A stretch of DNA of 64,000 bases from Amoebophrya sp. A120. Lineage: Eukaryota; Sar; Dinophyceae; Syndiniales; Amoebophryaceae. A program made the translations under genes and the position numbers. Of the stretch, positions 45,589 to 57,005 are shown one piece after another (positions within the stretch are counted from its first letter, which is position 1; every line of letters begins with the position of its first letter). The stretch covers positions 3,983,706 to 4,047,705 of the forward strand of contig CAJINV010000001.1 in NCBI GenBank assembly GCA_905178155.1, written 5' to 3'. Under the pieces are notes generated by a model. The model did no database searches. It was not told the origin of the DNA and worked only from the letters and a program-made list of their open reading frames with translations.

Positions 45589-46930
45589 ATGTCTGCCACC
45601 GGGTCAACAAATGTGGAGAGGGGTGAGGGCACGGTGGAGCCCGTGGTGCCCAACTACCCCATGAGCAGCCAACCAGGACAGCACGCTGAGTGGGCGGGAA
45701 GCGTGCCGAGCAAGTGGATGGATCGAGCGTCTAACAACTTGCGATCAAGACACATTGTGCATACCGCTGCACGAAACGGAGATGGAGATTCGCTCGCGAG
45801 GATGGGTACAAAAGAACTCGAAATTTCTGTATTGTTGATTGCTTCCTTTGCTTTGTTCGTCACTCATGGGCTCGTGCTTGTTGATTCTTCTTGTATGTTA
45901 CTACTGCACGCGCCCGCTATCTTTTCCTGCACAGGAAGACGAGTTTGTTATATCAACCGTGTTCTTCATTCTGAATCCCGAAAGAAATGATCTGAAAACG
46001 AGGTTTTGGTTGCTACTACGAGGACAAGCGCGGTCTGGAACGAACACACGGCCTGAAATACATTCCCGAGCCGCAGTTTCCGGAGGGGGAGTGGAAACCG
46101 CTGGTGAAGAAGGTCGAGGAGGTGTCCGGGTGGGACCGCCCGGACCGCCCCGAGGGGACGAAGCGGCCGCCCAAGATGGAGGGCCAGCGACCCACGATGC
46201 GGCGGGAGAAGCGCCACGTGCGGCAGGTGGAGTCCCACCAGGAGATCTTCGACATCCCGGAGGGCAAGCACATCGCCATGATCGACCACCTGCATCCGGA
46301 CGGAAGCAAGTCCCAGCTGCGGCAGGCTGACAAAGTCGCGTTTGAAGCGACGTTGGAAAACAGCATGACCCGGAAGCGGGTGCAACCGCGAACGCTGACC
46401 GAGCAAAGGAATGGCATCCCGTGTGCGAGTTTGGGTGACAAGTACTACATATCCTGTGCAAAAGTATCGTGCTCGTAGTAATTGCAATGATGCGTGACAA
46501 ATCTCCTTCTTAATTGAAATCAGCATTACAAATTCCATTTTTCATGCTGGGGGAATTTGTCATGCGATTTCTACTAGAAGTGCGATACTTTCTTTGCAGT
46601 TCATACTACAAGTTCCCGGAGTACAGTGACAAGTTCTTCCACGGATTGTCAGCATCCACAACTGCGGAGCTGATCTGCGGCAGCGGGTTCGTGCGGGGGT
46701 CCTACCAGAAGACCATCCCGCGCATGACGACGAACTGGGAAGCGTTTGCGGCCGAGTGCTACCCGGAGTCCTGCAGGAGAAAACCCTTCGCGCAGTTGGA
46801 AAAGGAGCGGGAGCAGAAGGAGGCCGAGGACTCCGTGGAAGTGCTGCACAAAACGTGGGAGAAGAAAGAGCTGAAATTTGGCGATCCAAAGTATGTGGAA
46901 CCCAGCGACAGCGAGGATGAGTCACCGTGA
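45589..46930 (+). CDS. Conserved-looking protein of unknown function
   Basis: Three exons, 45589-45805, 46003-46448 and 46610-46930 (327 aa). Not recognised. The N-terminus is polar; exon 2 is basic and charged with GLKYIPEPQFPEGEWKPL, SGWDRPDRPEG and EGKHIAMIDHLHPDG; exon 3 has YYKFPEYSDKFFHGL and TIPRMTTNWEAFAAECYP and ends in an acidic tail (PSDSEDESP). The aromatic-proline spacing and lack of hydrophobic core resemble axoneme-associated structural proteins, which is only a guess. Intron 1 has a GT donor and ends in GAG; intron 2 is an introner whose exact removal gives GDKYYKFPEY, a good check on the exon model. Confidence 0.6.
46449..46609 (+). mobile_element. Introner element, family A (161 bp), intron 2 of the 45589 gene
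   Basis: Left end ATATCCTGTGCAAAAGTATC; right end GTGCGATACTTTCTTTGCAG then TTCA. Flanked by TACTAC at 46443-46448 and 46604-46609. It is a compact copy without the large insert found in the relatives at 40744 and 59478. Interior motifs (GTAGTAAT, CATTACAAATTCCATTT, TTTGTCATGCGATT) match those copies. Confidence 0.87.
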
Positions 46931-48052
46931 GGGCGGTGAGCAGGTGATGTGTCGAGCTGCTGGGGCTTTTTTTTCCTGAACGACGGTTCGCAGTGAAATG
47001 ATGTTGATGATGAACCTCAACATCTATTAGAACAAACAAGAGCAATGTATCATGCGCGTCCTCGTCGTCGATGCACTGACGTGTTTTCGTTGTGATGGCT
47101 GCCCGACTTCTGTACGAACTTGTCAAAGGAAATTCCTTTCGAGAAAATGAATCGGCCCCGAATGCGCGACAATATGAATGCTCCTTCGCCTCTGCGAAAT
47201 GAAAAGCCGGCTTTCGCTTTTTGCTGTGTCCTGTACAACTGGCTGTTTCTCTTTTCTCGTTTCTATTGAGGAAACATGGATTCTACTACTTTCGTGGTAA
47301 ACAGCTATCCACCGCGTGTCAGTCTTCGTGTACATCCTTCGGTTCGTCGCGCCACGTGATCTGTCTGTGCTTGCCAACGTCAAAAAGTAAAAATTAAAAT
47401 CAAAATTTCCAATTCCATGCATCTTCGGTTCGTCCAACGTATCATGAAGGTCGTAAAGATATTTATCTTCTCGTGCGTTTCGTTGACGTTCAACATCTTG
47501 CGATCGTTTACCAGCACGACCCGTCGGTGGATTTATCGTATAATTGTTGAGCAGGACTACAAAAACCAACATTTCTATTCGTCCACATCAAAAGCAACGA
47601 GGTAGAGGCACAACGCGCGTCGTGTCTCGTGCAAGACGGTGCTTTGATTCTTCACTGTCACGACCGCCAACGGAAACCGTTGAATACTAGAACGAGCTAC
47701 TGTTAGAAACCATAAGACATAGATTGACGCTCTCCCTCTCGCTTTGCAACCTTCACTTCTTCGAAAAATGACAGTTAGAATACCCTACTTTTGGTGAAAC
47801 TAGAAATTTACTAATCTACCTCCCCAGTTTATTCGCACATATAGTGTGTATCTGTATTTTTCATTTGCGTTTGCTCCCGGCATTTCTTCATCAGGAGCAG
47901 TGCATTTATCGTTGCGGAGCCCAAAGTACAACTTCACATCCGACTTTCCCCACTCATTTTGAACAACTTGAATTTCTAGGACGAGGACGGACTCGCGCTA
48001 CGGCAGTTCCCGTGTTTTTTCCCGTTCTGGCCCCTTGCATGATCGCAACAAA
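46931..48052. other. Intergenic region, nothing recognised
   Basis: No coding frame supported on either strand; the ATG for the next gene is at 48053, the first methionine in its frame. Confidence 0.5.
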
Positions 48053-51000
48053 ATGAGTTCGTCCTCCGAAGAGCAGCAAGAAGAGCAGGAGTTCAACAGC
48101 ACGGGAAACTACTCGGAGCAGGATTTCGCCTCGACGGGAGGGAATTCGGAGCACGATTTTGAGTCTGTGCACGGCGGGAACAATAGCAACCACGGGGACA
48201 ACAATTATCCCTACAACAGCGACTCTGCTGGAAATTACGACAGTCTCGGCGAGGATGGGGCTGAAGAGCATAATCTGTCTTCGGAAAACGAGCTAGAAGT
48301 TGCGGAGAACGCGCTTTTGTCCGCTTCCCGGTTTTCACAGGTCACGTCCAACCACGATAATTATCTTGAGCAGGAACTCCCCGCCGTCGCGCAAGTGGAC
48401 ACCAGGTACGTCAACGATCCGTTTTCGGCGTTCGGCGATGGGGAACACAATTCCGGCCAGTCGGAAGATCATTCCTCAGAGGACCAATTTGAAGACGAAG
48501 CCTTCCAGTCCCCGATAGCGGCAGCCGCTCCACGAACGATTCTACCAGAGGGGGAGGGGCTGGTGATGAGCACCACTTTAGTACCAGAGCGTGGGGTCGA
48601 CGACCTCCAACAGCATCAGAGCTCCAGTTCGAGCGATATTCCGGATGGTATTGTCTACGGGTCTGGGCTGATGCAGGGTAAAGCGGTCGATGAGGAGGAC
48701 GATGACGAGGACCATGAGGTTGACACGCAATTGACAAGGACCGTCCTTGCGGCCAGCGGCGGGGCTTTGCCTCCGGGCGGCGCCGTTCTGGTCGAGGGCC
48801 AAGCGGGGTTTGAAGACGACGGTGTTGAGGGCAGCCAAGGGGAGTTGGCGGAAAACCTCAGCCTGGTGTCGTCTTCTTTGGAAAAAATCAACGGTTTGAA
48901 AACGAAGAGCAACACTTCTTCAAAAACAGCCTGGGACCGCGAGCAGGAGAGACAGAGGAGACAGGACATGATCACGGAAAGCAGGGCAAAAGCTGTCGTG
49001 CAAGTGGTCGCACCGACCGCCACCAGAATGGTCTACCACCAGCAACAAACGACCTCGAGTAGAAGCAGGCCCGGCATCAGTACAACTTCCAGCAAGACCG
49101 AGAGTGTGGAAGACGTGAAGGAAAAGCTCGCATCGTTGCAGGAGCGTAGGAACGAGCGCACAGCCAAGATGAACAACTACCTCCAGCGTCACGACATTGT
49201 GTCGCCGACACGGGTGGGAGGAGCAACAGCAACAGCAACTTCTACATCGAATCGGCCTAATATCGCACCAATCACAGCTACGACCCTCGATCTAAACGCG
49301 GCCCGGCGGCAGCAGGCGGAGAAGCGATCGAGCCCGCGACAGCACAAGACCAAGCACGTACTCGCCGCGACGTACCGCAAAGAGATTTTAAGCGCTGCGT
49401 CGAACGCCGCAACGACCAGTGTGTACGACACCTGCTCCGCACCGAGTACGGCTCGGAACAATTTGATGAAGCAGCAGCTGTTGGCCGATCCCGACCGTCT
49501 GTTTGACGAGGAAGAGGAAGATGAGGAGGACGACGTCCCGGCTTACACCCTGCCGATGAAGCTGATCGCCAGAACGAACTACGAGGAGTCAGAAGAAGAG
49601 GAAGTGGTCGATGACTTGGACAACGGCTTGCTCTTAGACTTCGACTTAGACGTCGCTCAGCTACAGGCACAGCAACAGATGATGCAGCAGGCGGGCGGGA
49701 ATGGTCCTCAGATGAGCACCCGACCAGGTGGCAACTTGGGTGGAAACAAGAGTCTGCGCATGAAGGGCGGCGGCCTATTCTCCTCGGCATCAACGTCCGG
49801 TCCGCAGAATTCCTCCCCTCCCGGCCCTGCTTTGCGGGGCATTATGGCTGGTAGTGGACTACAGCCTGCACCTGCTGTCGGGTCTTCTTCATCTCAGTAC
49901 CGCGGGCGCAGTGGGGCTGGAAGTAGTAGTGCAGAGAGGAGGAGAAAAAACAGCCCGGGCCGCAGTGCGGAAGACCACAGTACGGGGGTGCTGACCACAA
50001 AATTCGGCAGTAACCGTATTCCAAACATCGCCCCACGAGCGGCAGAGCCGTGCCTCGAGGTGGTGAACTTGGGCACACCGCCGCCAACCGCTGTTTCTTG
50101 CTTTTACGGGGGCGACGAGCGGAGCAGTGCACCCGCGAGCGCCCGCACCTCGGGCAGTGCGAGGGGATCTGCCAGCACTAGTAACAACAATCCGGCACAG
50201 AGACCGCCATCGCTGGGGGGAAGCAACTACCAAATCATGTTGACGCGTGCGAGCGATGCGAACCACGAGCAGGTGGACATCACGCCGCGAAAGAAGGACC
50301 CGACCAAGCACCCGGAGTTCAAGAAGCTGCAAACGAGCATCAGTGCGAAGATAAAAATGCCGGATGTTCTTGGCTACAACGTGCAGTCCATTCTCGCCGG
50401 GCGAGACGCGAGCGAGTTCTTCTCGCCTCTCCCCGCCGCGAGCGCGACAGCCGCGCGAAATAATGCCACAGGCGGGCCGCTGTCGTCCAGTGGGACGAAC
50501 AAGGACTACAAGGTACTGGAATACCAGAAGATCCAGCCGACAAAACAGCCCCAGGCCCCGACGTTCTTCAAGGCGCCAGATTTGGCACAGCACTTCCATG
50601 CGATCGAAGCTGCGAAGAAGAAGGAAATTGAGGACCAACTTCGGAAACAGCGCGAGGAGGAGCGGCGCCGACTTGCCGAAGAGGAGGAGCGACGACGGTC
50701 TATTGCTGCGATTCCCTTAAAGCCGATGCTCGGGCGCCCGGTAGGCATCGGCGCCAATCTGCAGAACGTGGTCCGGCTGAACCAGCAAAAGTGGGAGCAG
50801 ACAGAGGTCAAATTTGGCGAAAGATCCGCGTCTGCGGCGAGGCGGAAGCAAGCAGAGGCACACGCGAAGCTTCACCAGAAGATGGTATTATACATAGGAG
50901 TTAGGTTTCTGTAAATTAGAATTTCCCGCCTTTCTACACTTTGATATGATCCAACACGGCTATCGCATTTTGTTTTCGACGTTGTGATTTTTTTCACCAA

Positions 51001-54000
51001 GAACTACGAAAGCGTAGTTGAAGTTGAAGTTGATCTTTTTTTCAAAAAAAAAGATCACGAGAGCGTTGAAGTTGATCTTCATTTGACATAGTCAAAACAA
51101 AAATCCTAAAACAGCCGACACGCGCGATGCATACGCAGCACCACCAACAATCGCCGTCCTCTCCCCGACATAACTTTTTGGCACCGCCGACCGCCGGGCA
51201 ATCTCCTCTGAAGAGCAGTCTTCCTGAAACCAGCAGAGACCCAGAGCTGTATGCGTCGTCCATCTCCGCGACGGCCGACCAACAACTACCGCACCATCGC
51301 GCACCAGACGGGCTCGGGGCCTCGGGGGTGGAGAGCCTTACTACTTCCTTTGACAGAATTCGGCTCCCCTACGAGGTGGAGGGAAACGAAGAGGTGGAGG
51401 AAAACATGGAGCGCATCGAGAGTGTGATCAACAAGGTCGCGGCTAACACGAGGCGGGCCAAGCTGCCGATCCAACTACCGCTGAACACGTTGCACCTCAC
51501 GCCCCGAATCGTGGACTTGAGCACCCTGGCCGCGGCCAGCAGTGCGCGGACCGGGTCGCCCCCAATCACCGCACGGGCCGAGGGGGAGGGAATCCCCCCT
51601 CCCATGAACAGCAGCAAAGACAAGCAGCTACCCTTCGAAACACCACGAGAAATGGACACTCCGCGTTCGCCGAGAGCGGTGGTCGGTTCTTTGGCTTCAA
51701 GGGTAAAGCGCATGAGCAAACCCCTAACGACGAAGCAGTATGAACAGCCTACAGAGGCTCCGGAATTCATCGAGGAACTACTGTATAAATGATTTACATT
51801 TTCTATTTTGTTGTCGTCTCTGTAGCTGTCCACTCACTGTGCTGCTTTTCAATCTGAAGTCTTCAGATTCAGAAGAATTTGTATTTGAAACTTCTTGTCT
51901 ATATATGATGCAGCATCACCAAAAGTTTTATCTATCACACAACAGCGAACCAAGCCAGCTTCGTTTGTGTTCGAATCCGCCGTCCGTGGGGGCGAGCAAG
52001 AAGTCGATGGATGTTCCGGAGGACGAGAAGATCAACCCCTGGTACACTCCGGGGGAGTACGAGCAAAATAACGGGAGCAAGTTCTCCATGAACGTGATTG
52101 GCGCGGCGGAAGATCAAGAACAGAGTCAGAACGTCGACCCCATGGTAGAGGTTTCGAAGACCATCGGCAGGATGCAGCAAATGACGAGTTTGCCGCCCCG
52201 AAACCTCCCAAAGGGAACTCTCCGGGAACACCAGAGCCGGTCGTTTTTCGACCGAATTCCGAAAACCCCCCGGGACGGCAAGATGCAGATGCCGGCACCG
52301 CTGGTGTGTCCCGCGGGCGCGCAGATCGACGAGGAGCGGCTGGCCATGGCTCCCCAGCTGTCGATGAGTGCTATGCCGCCCATCCGAGCAGATTTGAACT
52401 TCGTCGACGTGGAAAATTTCATGCAGAACGCGACCCTGACGGCGGACGACATTGACCTCTGCCCCATGCCCCCACCGGAACTGGTCGAGGAGTTCCAGAC
52501 CCCGCGGCCGAATGTCGGTCCCCCGATGCCCATGCCGTTTGACGGCATGGTGGGCACCGGCGAGTACGTCCAGGCCGACCCGGAGGCGGAGAAGCGCGAG
52601 TTCCTGGAGAAATACGACATGTGCCCGCAGAAGGTGGTCGCGCCAATCGCCACGGTGAAGCTGGACATGGAGTCCTTCCAGAAGAAGTCGCTCACCGCCA
52701 GTTTGGCCACCGGGGGACGGGCACTGGAGCACTGCCAGAAATTTTTCGTCACGGACGCGAGTGCTGCGCTCGTGGAAAAGAACCTGACCGACTCCCCACG
52801 TGGCGTGTTAGCGTCGCCACGCGGAGTCGCTGGTCTGTTCGCCACCACCACATCAGGAGCCTCGGCGGACCGCGACAACCTCCGCGGCAAGATGAAGTCT
52901 GGACGCAGTAGAGGTGGGGGTACAACTTCTAACGCGGGAAACTTAAGCGCGAGAGGTGGGCCTGCAAGTAGTGTACCTGGAGGTGGGAGAAATAGACCGG
53001 CCTCGAAGACGCTGCAGCGTGGCACCTCGTCCGGAGCTGCAGTGAATATTAACAATCGAATCGCTACGCCAAGCTCCAAAACAAGCGCGAAAGGAGCGAG
53101 CACCACTGGCACTAGAGCGGGAAGCAAACTAGGCAAAGCCGCCCTAGCGCCGCCAAGTGCGGATGGCGCTGAGGCCGCGGAGCAAAAGAACACACAGAGC
53201 GACAGAGTCATGAACACCATCGATCCGACTACATCAAGCACAACAACTGGAGCAATTGCCAGTACAAATAAAGCTCCGACAGAACAACAACCGCAGCGAC
53301 CGAAAGCACTGCCGATGTTCAACATGGTTCCGAACACGCAGACCGTGCGCGCACTGATGACCCCGAGACCAGCACCGCCATTGACGAACAAGTCTGGCGC
53401 TGGAAGGCAGTCGCAGTCCGGCAACTTGAGCAGCGGGAGTGCGAGCGGTTCCGGGCCGGAACGACAGAGGTCAGCTTCCTCCTCTTCCAGCCGACAGGGG
53501 GCGCCGGCCTTTGGATTGCAGATGGTATCGCTTTTCCCGCCAAGAAAAAGTGTGACCGGCGCGAACAGAGAAGACGCTGTTCGTCCGGAGATGCGTGCAC
53601 CCACACCGAAACCGCCGGCCCCACAGTTGCAGCCCCCTCCGGAGATGATCCTGCAGGAACAAAGAGCGATGCAAGAGCCGCAGCCGCTGCCCGGCGTTTT
53701 GATCCAGCCCATGAGCGTGCAGGACTTGCAACGCAACACCATGCTGAAGCCGGGGGATCGAAACTTTTCCAGAAACAAGATCGTCGTGCAAGAACCGTTC
53801 TCAATGCCCCAGAGCAACGCCGCCGTGATGGTGGAAAGCGGAATAAAGGCCGCACAGGTGGTTGCCGCTCAACAGCAAGAGGAGCAACAGGCAGCACAGT
53901 TGAACAACAACACGACCCGAACGACGGAACGAAGGCAGCACCACGGGCATACGCACTCCACGAGGATAAAGGAACGCGAGCCGCACGGCCAGAAAAGACG

Positions 54001-55492
54001 GTCATCCAGTCGCGGTCAGCATTACCGGCATCATTCGAAATCCAGGCACTCTAGTAAAACCACCGAGGATCCCAACCCGGAAGACCGAGAGCTGTCAATC
54101 CCTCAGCCTGCGGTCGATTGGCGAAATCCAAGTATCGTCTGCAAAACCGGACTGCCGACGGATTGGGCGGCGTCTAGCCGGGAGCAGTTTCGCAACACTA
54201 TGCAGAACAAAGTAGCGCAGATAGCCGATAGTCTCGCGCCGAAGCTAGTTTCCACGGTTGTCTTCAGTCCCCGGCTGAAAGAAAAGGAACAAAACAAGAC
54301 AAAAAAGGAAACATCAAGTAAGCGCGGAAACAGCCCGACGACCGGAGGAGTGCTTAGTAGCGACGGCGGCGGGGGTAAAAACACCTCCGGGTCCTCCAGC
54401 TCGCGGCCCGGGACTAAAACCACAGCCAAAAAGAGACCGAGTACTTCATCTACTACAACTGCCGCGCAAAAACGATTACCCGCAAGCAATTCCACAACAG
54501 GCCCCGATCTTAACGACGAACTTGCAGCAAGGGAAGGTGCTGCTGTAGCACCAGCAGTAGAGATGAATTACGCAGCATCCACCTCCACACCAGGGGCTGT
54601 GCAAATGCAAAACAAGAGCAACACCGAGGCAGCCGCTGTTTCGCCCCTTTTACTCGACGAAGCCGTCGCCGCCGAGGTGGAAGAGTCTCTGGAGCAGAGC
54701 CGGGCGAGCAGCAAAAACAAGATCCAGGCCGTCCTGTTCACCCCTAGATCCCGCGGTCAACCACCCGAGCAGCAGCGCGCCGGCAGCCACCAGATGGCGC
54801 TTTTGCGGTCCCAGTCCTCGAACACGCAGAGCCAAACTAGTACATCGAGAGATACCACCAGCAGTAACACTAGAACAACCCCCTTGAAAAAAGCAGCGAC
54901 TGTGTCCCTAGCTGGCACAACTCCTGATGAACAACGTAGTGGCAAGGTGGTTCACACAAAAGCAGCGCTGTACAGCAGGAAAGTGAAAGCTACTTCATCT
55001 GGGGATGCTGGTGGTCGTTCACGGTCATCAGCGGGGTACAGTCCCGTCAGCCGGCAGTCTTCCACTTCTGTGCTCCCGTCCTCTTCTCGGGGCGGCGGTA
55101 CCACACCCCTGGTCGTGGAATACTCCTCCGCCATGACGTCGCGCGCGCGGACGCCCACTCCGCCAAAGAGGACGCGATCCCGGGGCGGTGGAAGTAGTAC
55201 ATCGCCGAAGGCGGGAGCACGAAGTCGAAGCCGATCTGGGTCGAAGAATAGCCGTAGCCCACCACCGACCGGTAGGCCGTCCACCGCGGGGAACCCTCAG
55301 CTCAGGATTCTGCGGGAACGCCAACAAGACAAAATCGCGGGAGAAGCCGCCGCGAAGAAGGCCGCAGAGAGAAAAGCTAGGATTCAGGCCAGACAAAGCA
55401 GCAGAGGACCGGGTGCTGCTGCCGGAGGTGCTACCGCAACTCCCGATCGATTTACCTCGCCGGCGTTAGCTGATCCGCTACATAGATACTGA
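48053..55492 (+). CDS. Very large low-complexity protein of unknown function (about 2,350 aa)
   Basis: Proposed exons 48053-50884, 51115-51782 and 51946-55492. The first intron is GT-AG in phase 0. The second could end at 51825 (43-nt intron) or 51945 (163 nt); both keep frame, and the longer one fits intron sizes here. The protein is Ser/Gly/Ala/Pro/Arg-rich with acidic runs (residues 1-350), a charged coiled coil near the end of exon 1 (QLRKQREEERRRLAEEEERR), many SPR/TPR motifs suited to proline-directed kinases, several more structured islands (EKINPWYTPGEYEQN, DLCPMPPPELVEEFQTPRPN, DWRNPSIVCKTGLPTDW), and a basic C-terminal helix (AAAKKAAERKARIQ). No enzyme domain was found. A cytoskeletal scaffold is plausible by composition only. 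It may instead be two or three adjacent genes broken at 50.9 and 51.8 kb. Long minus-strand frames opposite it are composition shadows. Confidence 0.55.
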
Positions 55493-57005
55493 GCAGCTCC
55501 TCAAACATTTCAAGTTTTTTTTTCACATCGAATTCTCCTCGCAATTCTAGCCTACCCACACCTACTAGTAGTTGACATAAATAAGAAAGAAAAATCCCCC
55601 ATGATCATGAGCAAGAGATTTGCGCTGGATCGCAAGCATGCTAGTGGTCACAGTATTCATTTTCTTTTTCATTTATCCACATGATCTTCCAAATAGCCTG
55701 GGTAGCACATCCTGCACACTCCTGCTCCGAGTTTTTTTTTACATGTCTTATGTCATAGAGCATGCAAGAAAGACATCAACGTAATTATTTCATCAACATT
55801 TTTCGTTGCTTAACAATATTCAACGTGTCATAGATACAAATCGCATTCGCTGGCCACGATCCATCGATCGCGATCCAGGCCTCATCTATGTCCTTCATTT
55901 TTCAATTGTCACTATCATGAATCATTTGTCATACGTCTAAAGGAGGGTGCTATCAGCCTCTACGTCTACTTTCTGATTCCATTCATACATTTCCTACGAT
56001 ATGTACTGAATTTCGCCAGAGCACCACGAGACAGATGGTGAGTGCCTGAGGTTTTGGTTGTTGAAGACATTCCTGGATATGGTTTTCATTGCCTTCTGAT
56101 GTACAAATTTTGGAAGACGCAAATTTACCATAGCCATCCGTTCATATTGATATCACTCGAACGTGTTGCAAAATTCAACAGCCCCCTACACGAGAGGCTG
56201 CAAGATGCAGATGTTCAGAGGCCCACTGGTAGTAGTAGGCCGCAAAATCGTAATCCAGACTTTGTGCTGTACTAGATGTGGTTGTACAAAGAGCTATGTA
56301 GTTGGCTCTACCTGCTCAGCTGTCCTCGCGTCACCAAAGTTCAGGCTGTCCCAACAGAAAAAATAGAAATTTGGAAGTTAGCGCTCAGCTTTAATCCGTA
56401 GTCGCTCCTCCTCAATTACGAATTGGCATAGGTAGCCGGGTCCCACAACCGCGATCGAACTTGAAAAATCTGCCCGATCTGGTTGTATAAGTTTTTGTTG
56501 ATCTTCTATCTTCATCTCCATTACAGCAGCCTTTGCCATACTCACCACGAACACTTATCATTTTTTCGTAGTACAACTCAGCAACACCATCACCAAGCAC
56601 TGTAGAAATAATACGCCATCTCAAAAACGAAACCGAAACGCGGTTTCCAGTCCTCAGTGTTTCGTCTATTTTTACCCGACGCGAGTAATGAAGTAACAGT
56701 AAGTAGAAGTACCCTGCCAGTGATACCAGCAAGTACAACAAGTAGTTTTACAATCTCAATCAAACGACCCACCAAGATGTTGGCAAGCAAGATGGTCGAA
56801 CGGGTCCGTGCATCGCGCCGGTGTGAAAGTTTCTTGCCTTTTCTCCAATAAACCGAGGAGTGGGGGCTTACATTATTAGCAGTCGTTTTTGTCCGCCGGA
56901 GGGACCGCGCAGCGACCGCGAACGAGGAAAAGAACGACTTTCTCCAGCTCTTTCTAGAACAATAAATACCCACGACGGCCCCCCCGCGGCAACGACGAAC
57001 GACAA
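55493..57005. other. 1.5-kb intergenic region
   Basis: AT-rich, stop-rich on both strands; no repeat or RNA gene recognised. Confidence 0.5.

Noticed and set aside
52126-53817. 563-codon minus-strand frame opposite the large low-complexity gene
   Set aside because: It is the antisense shadow of a Ser/Ala/Pro-rich coding strand; the + strand frame is longer and has ordered motifs.
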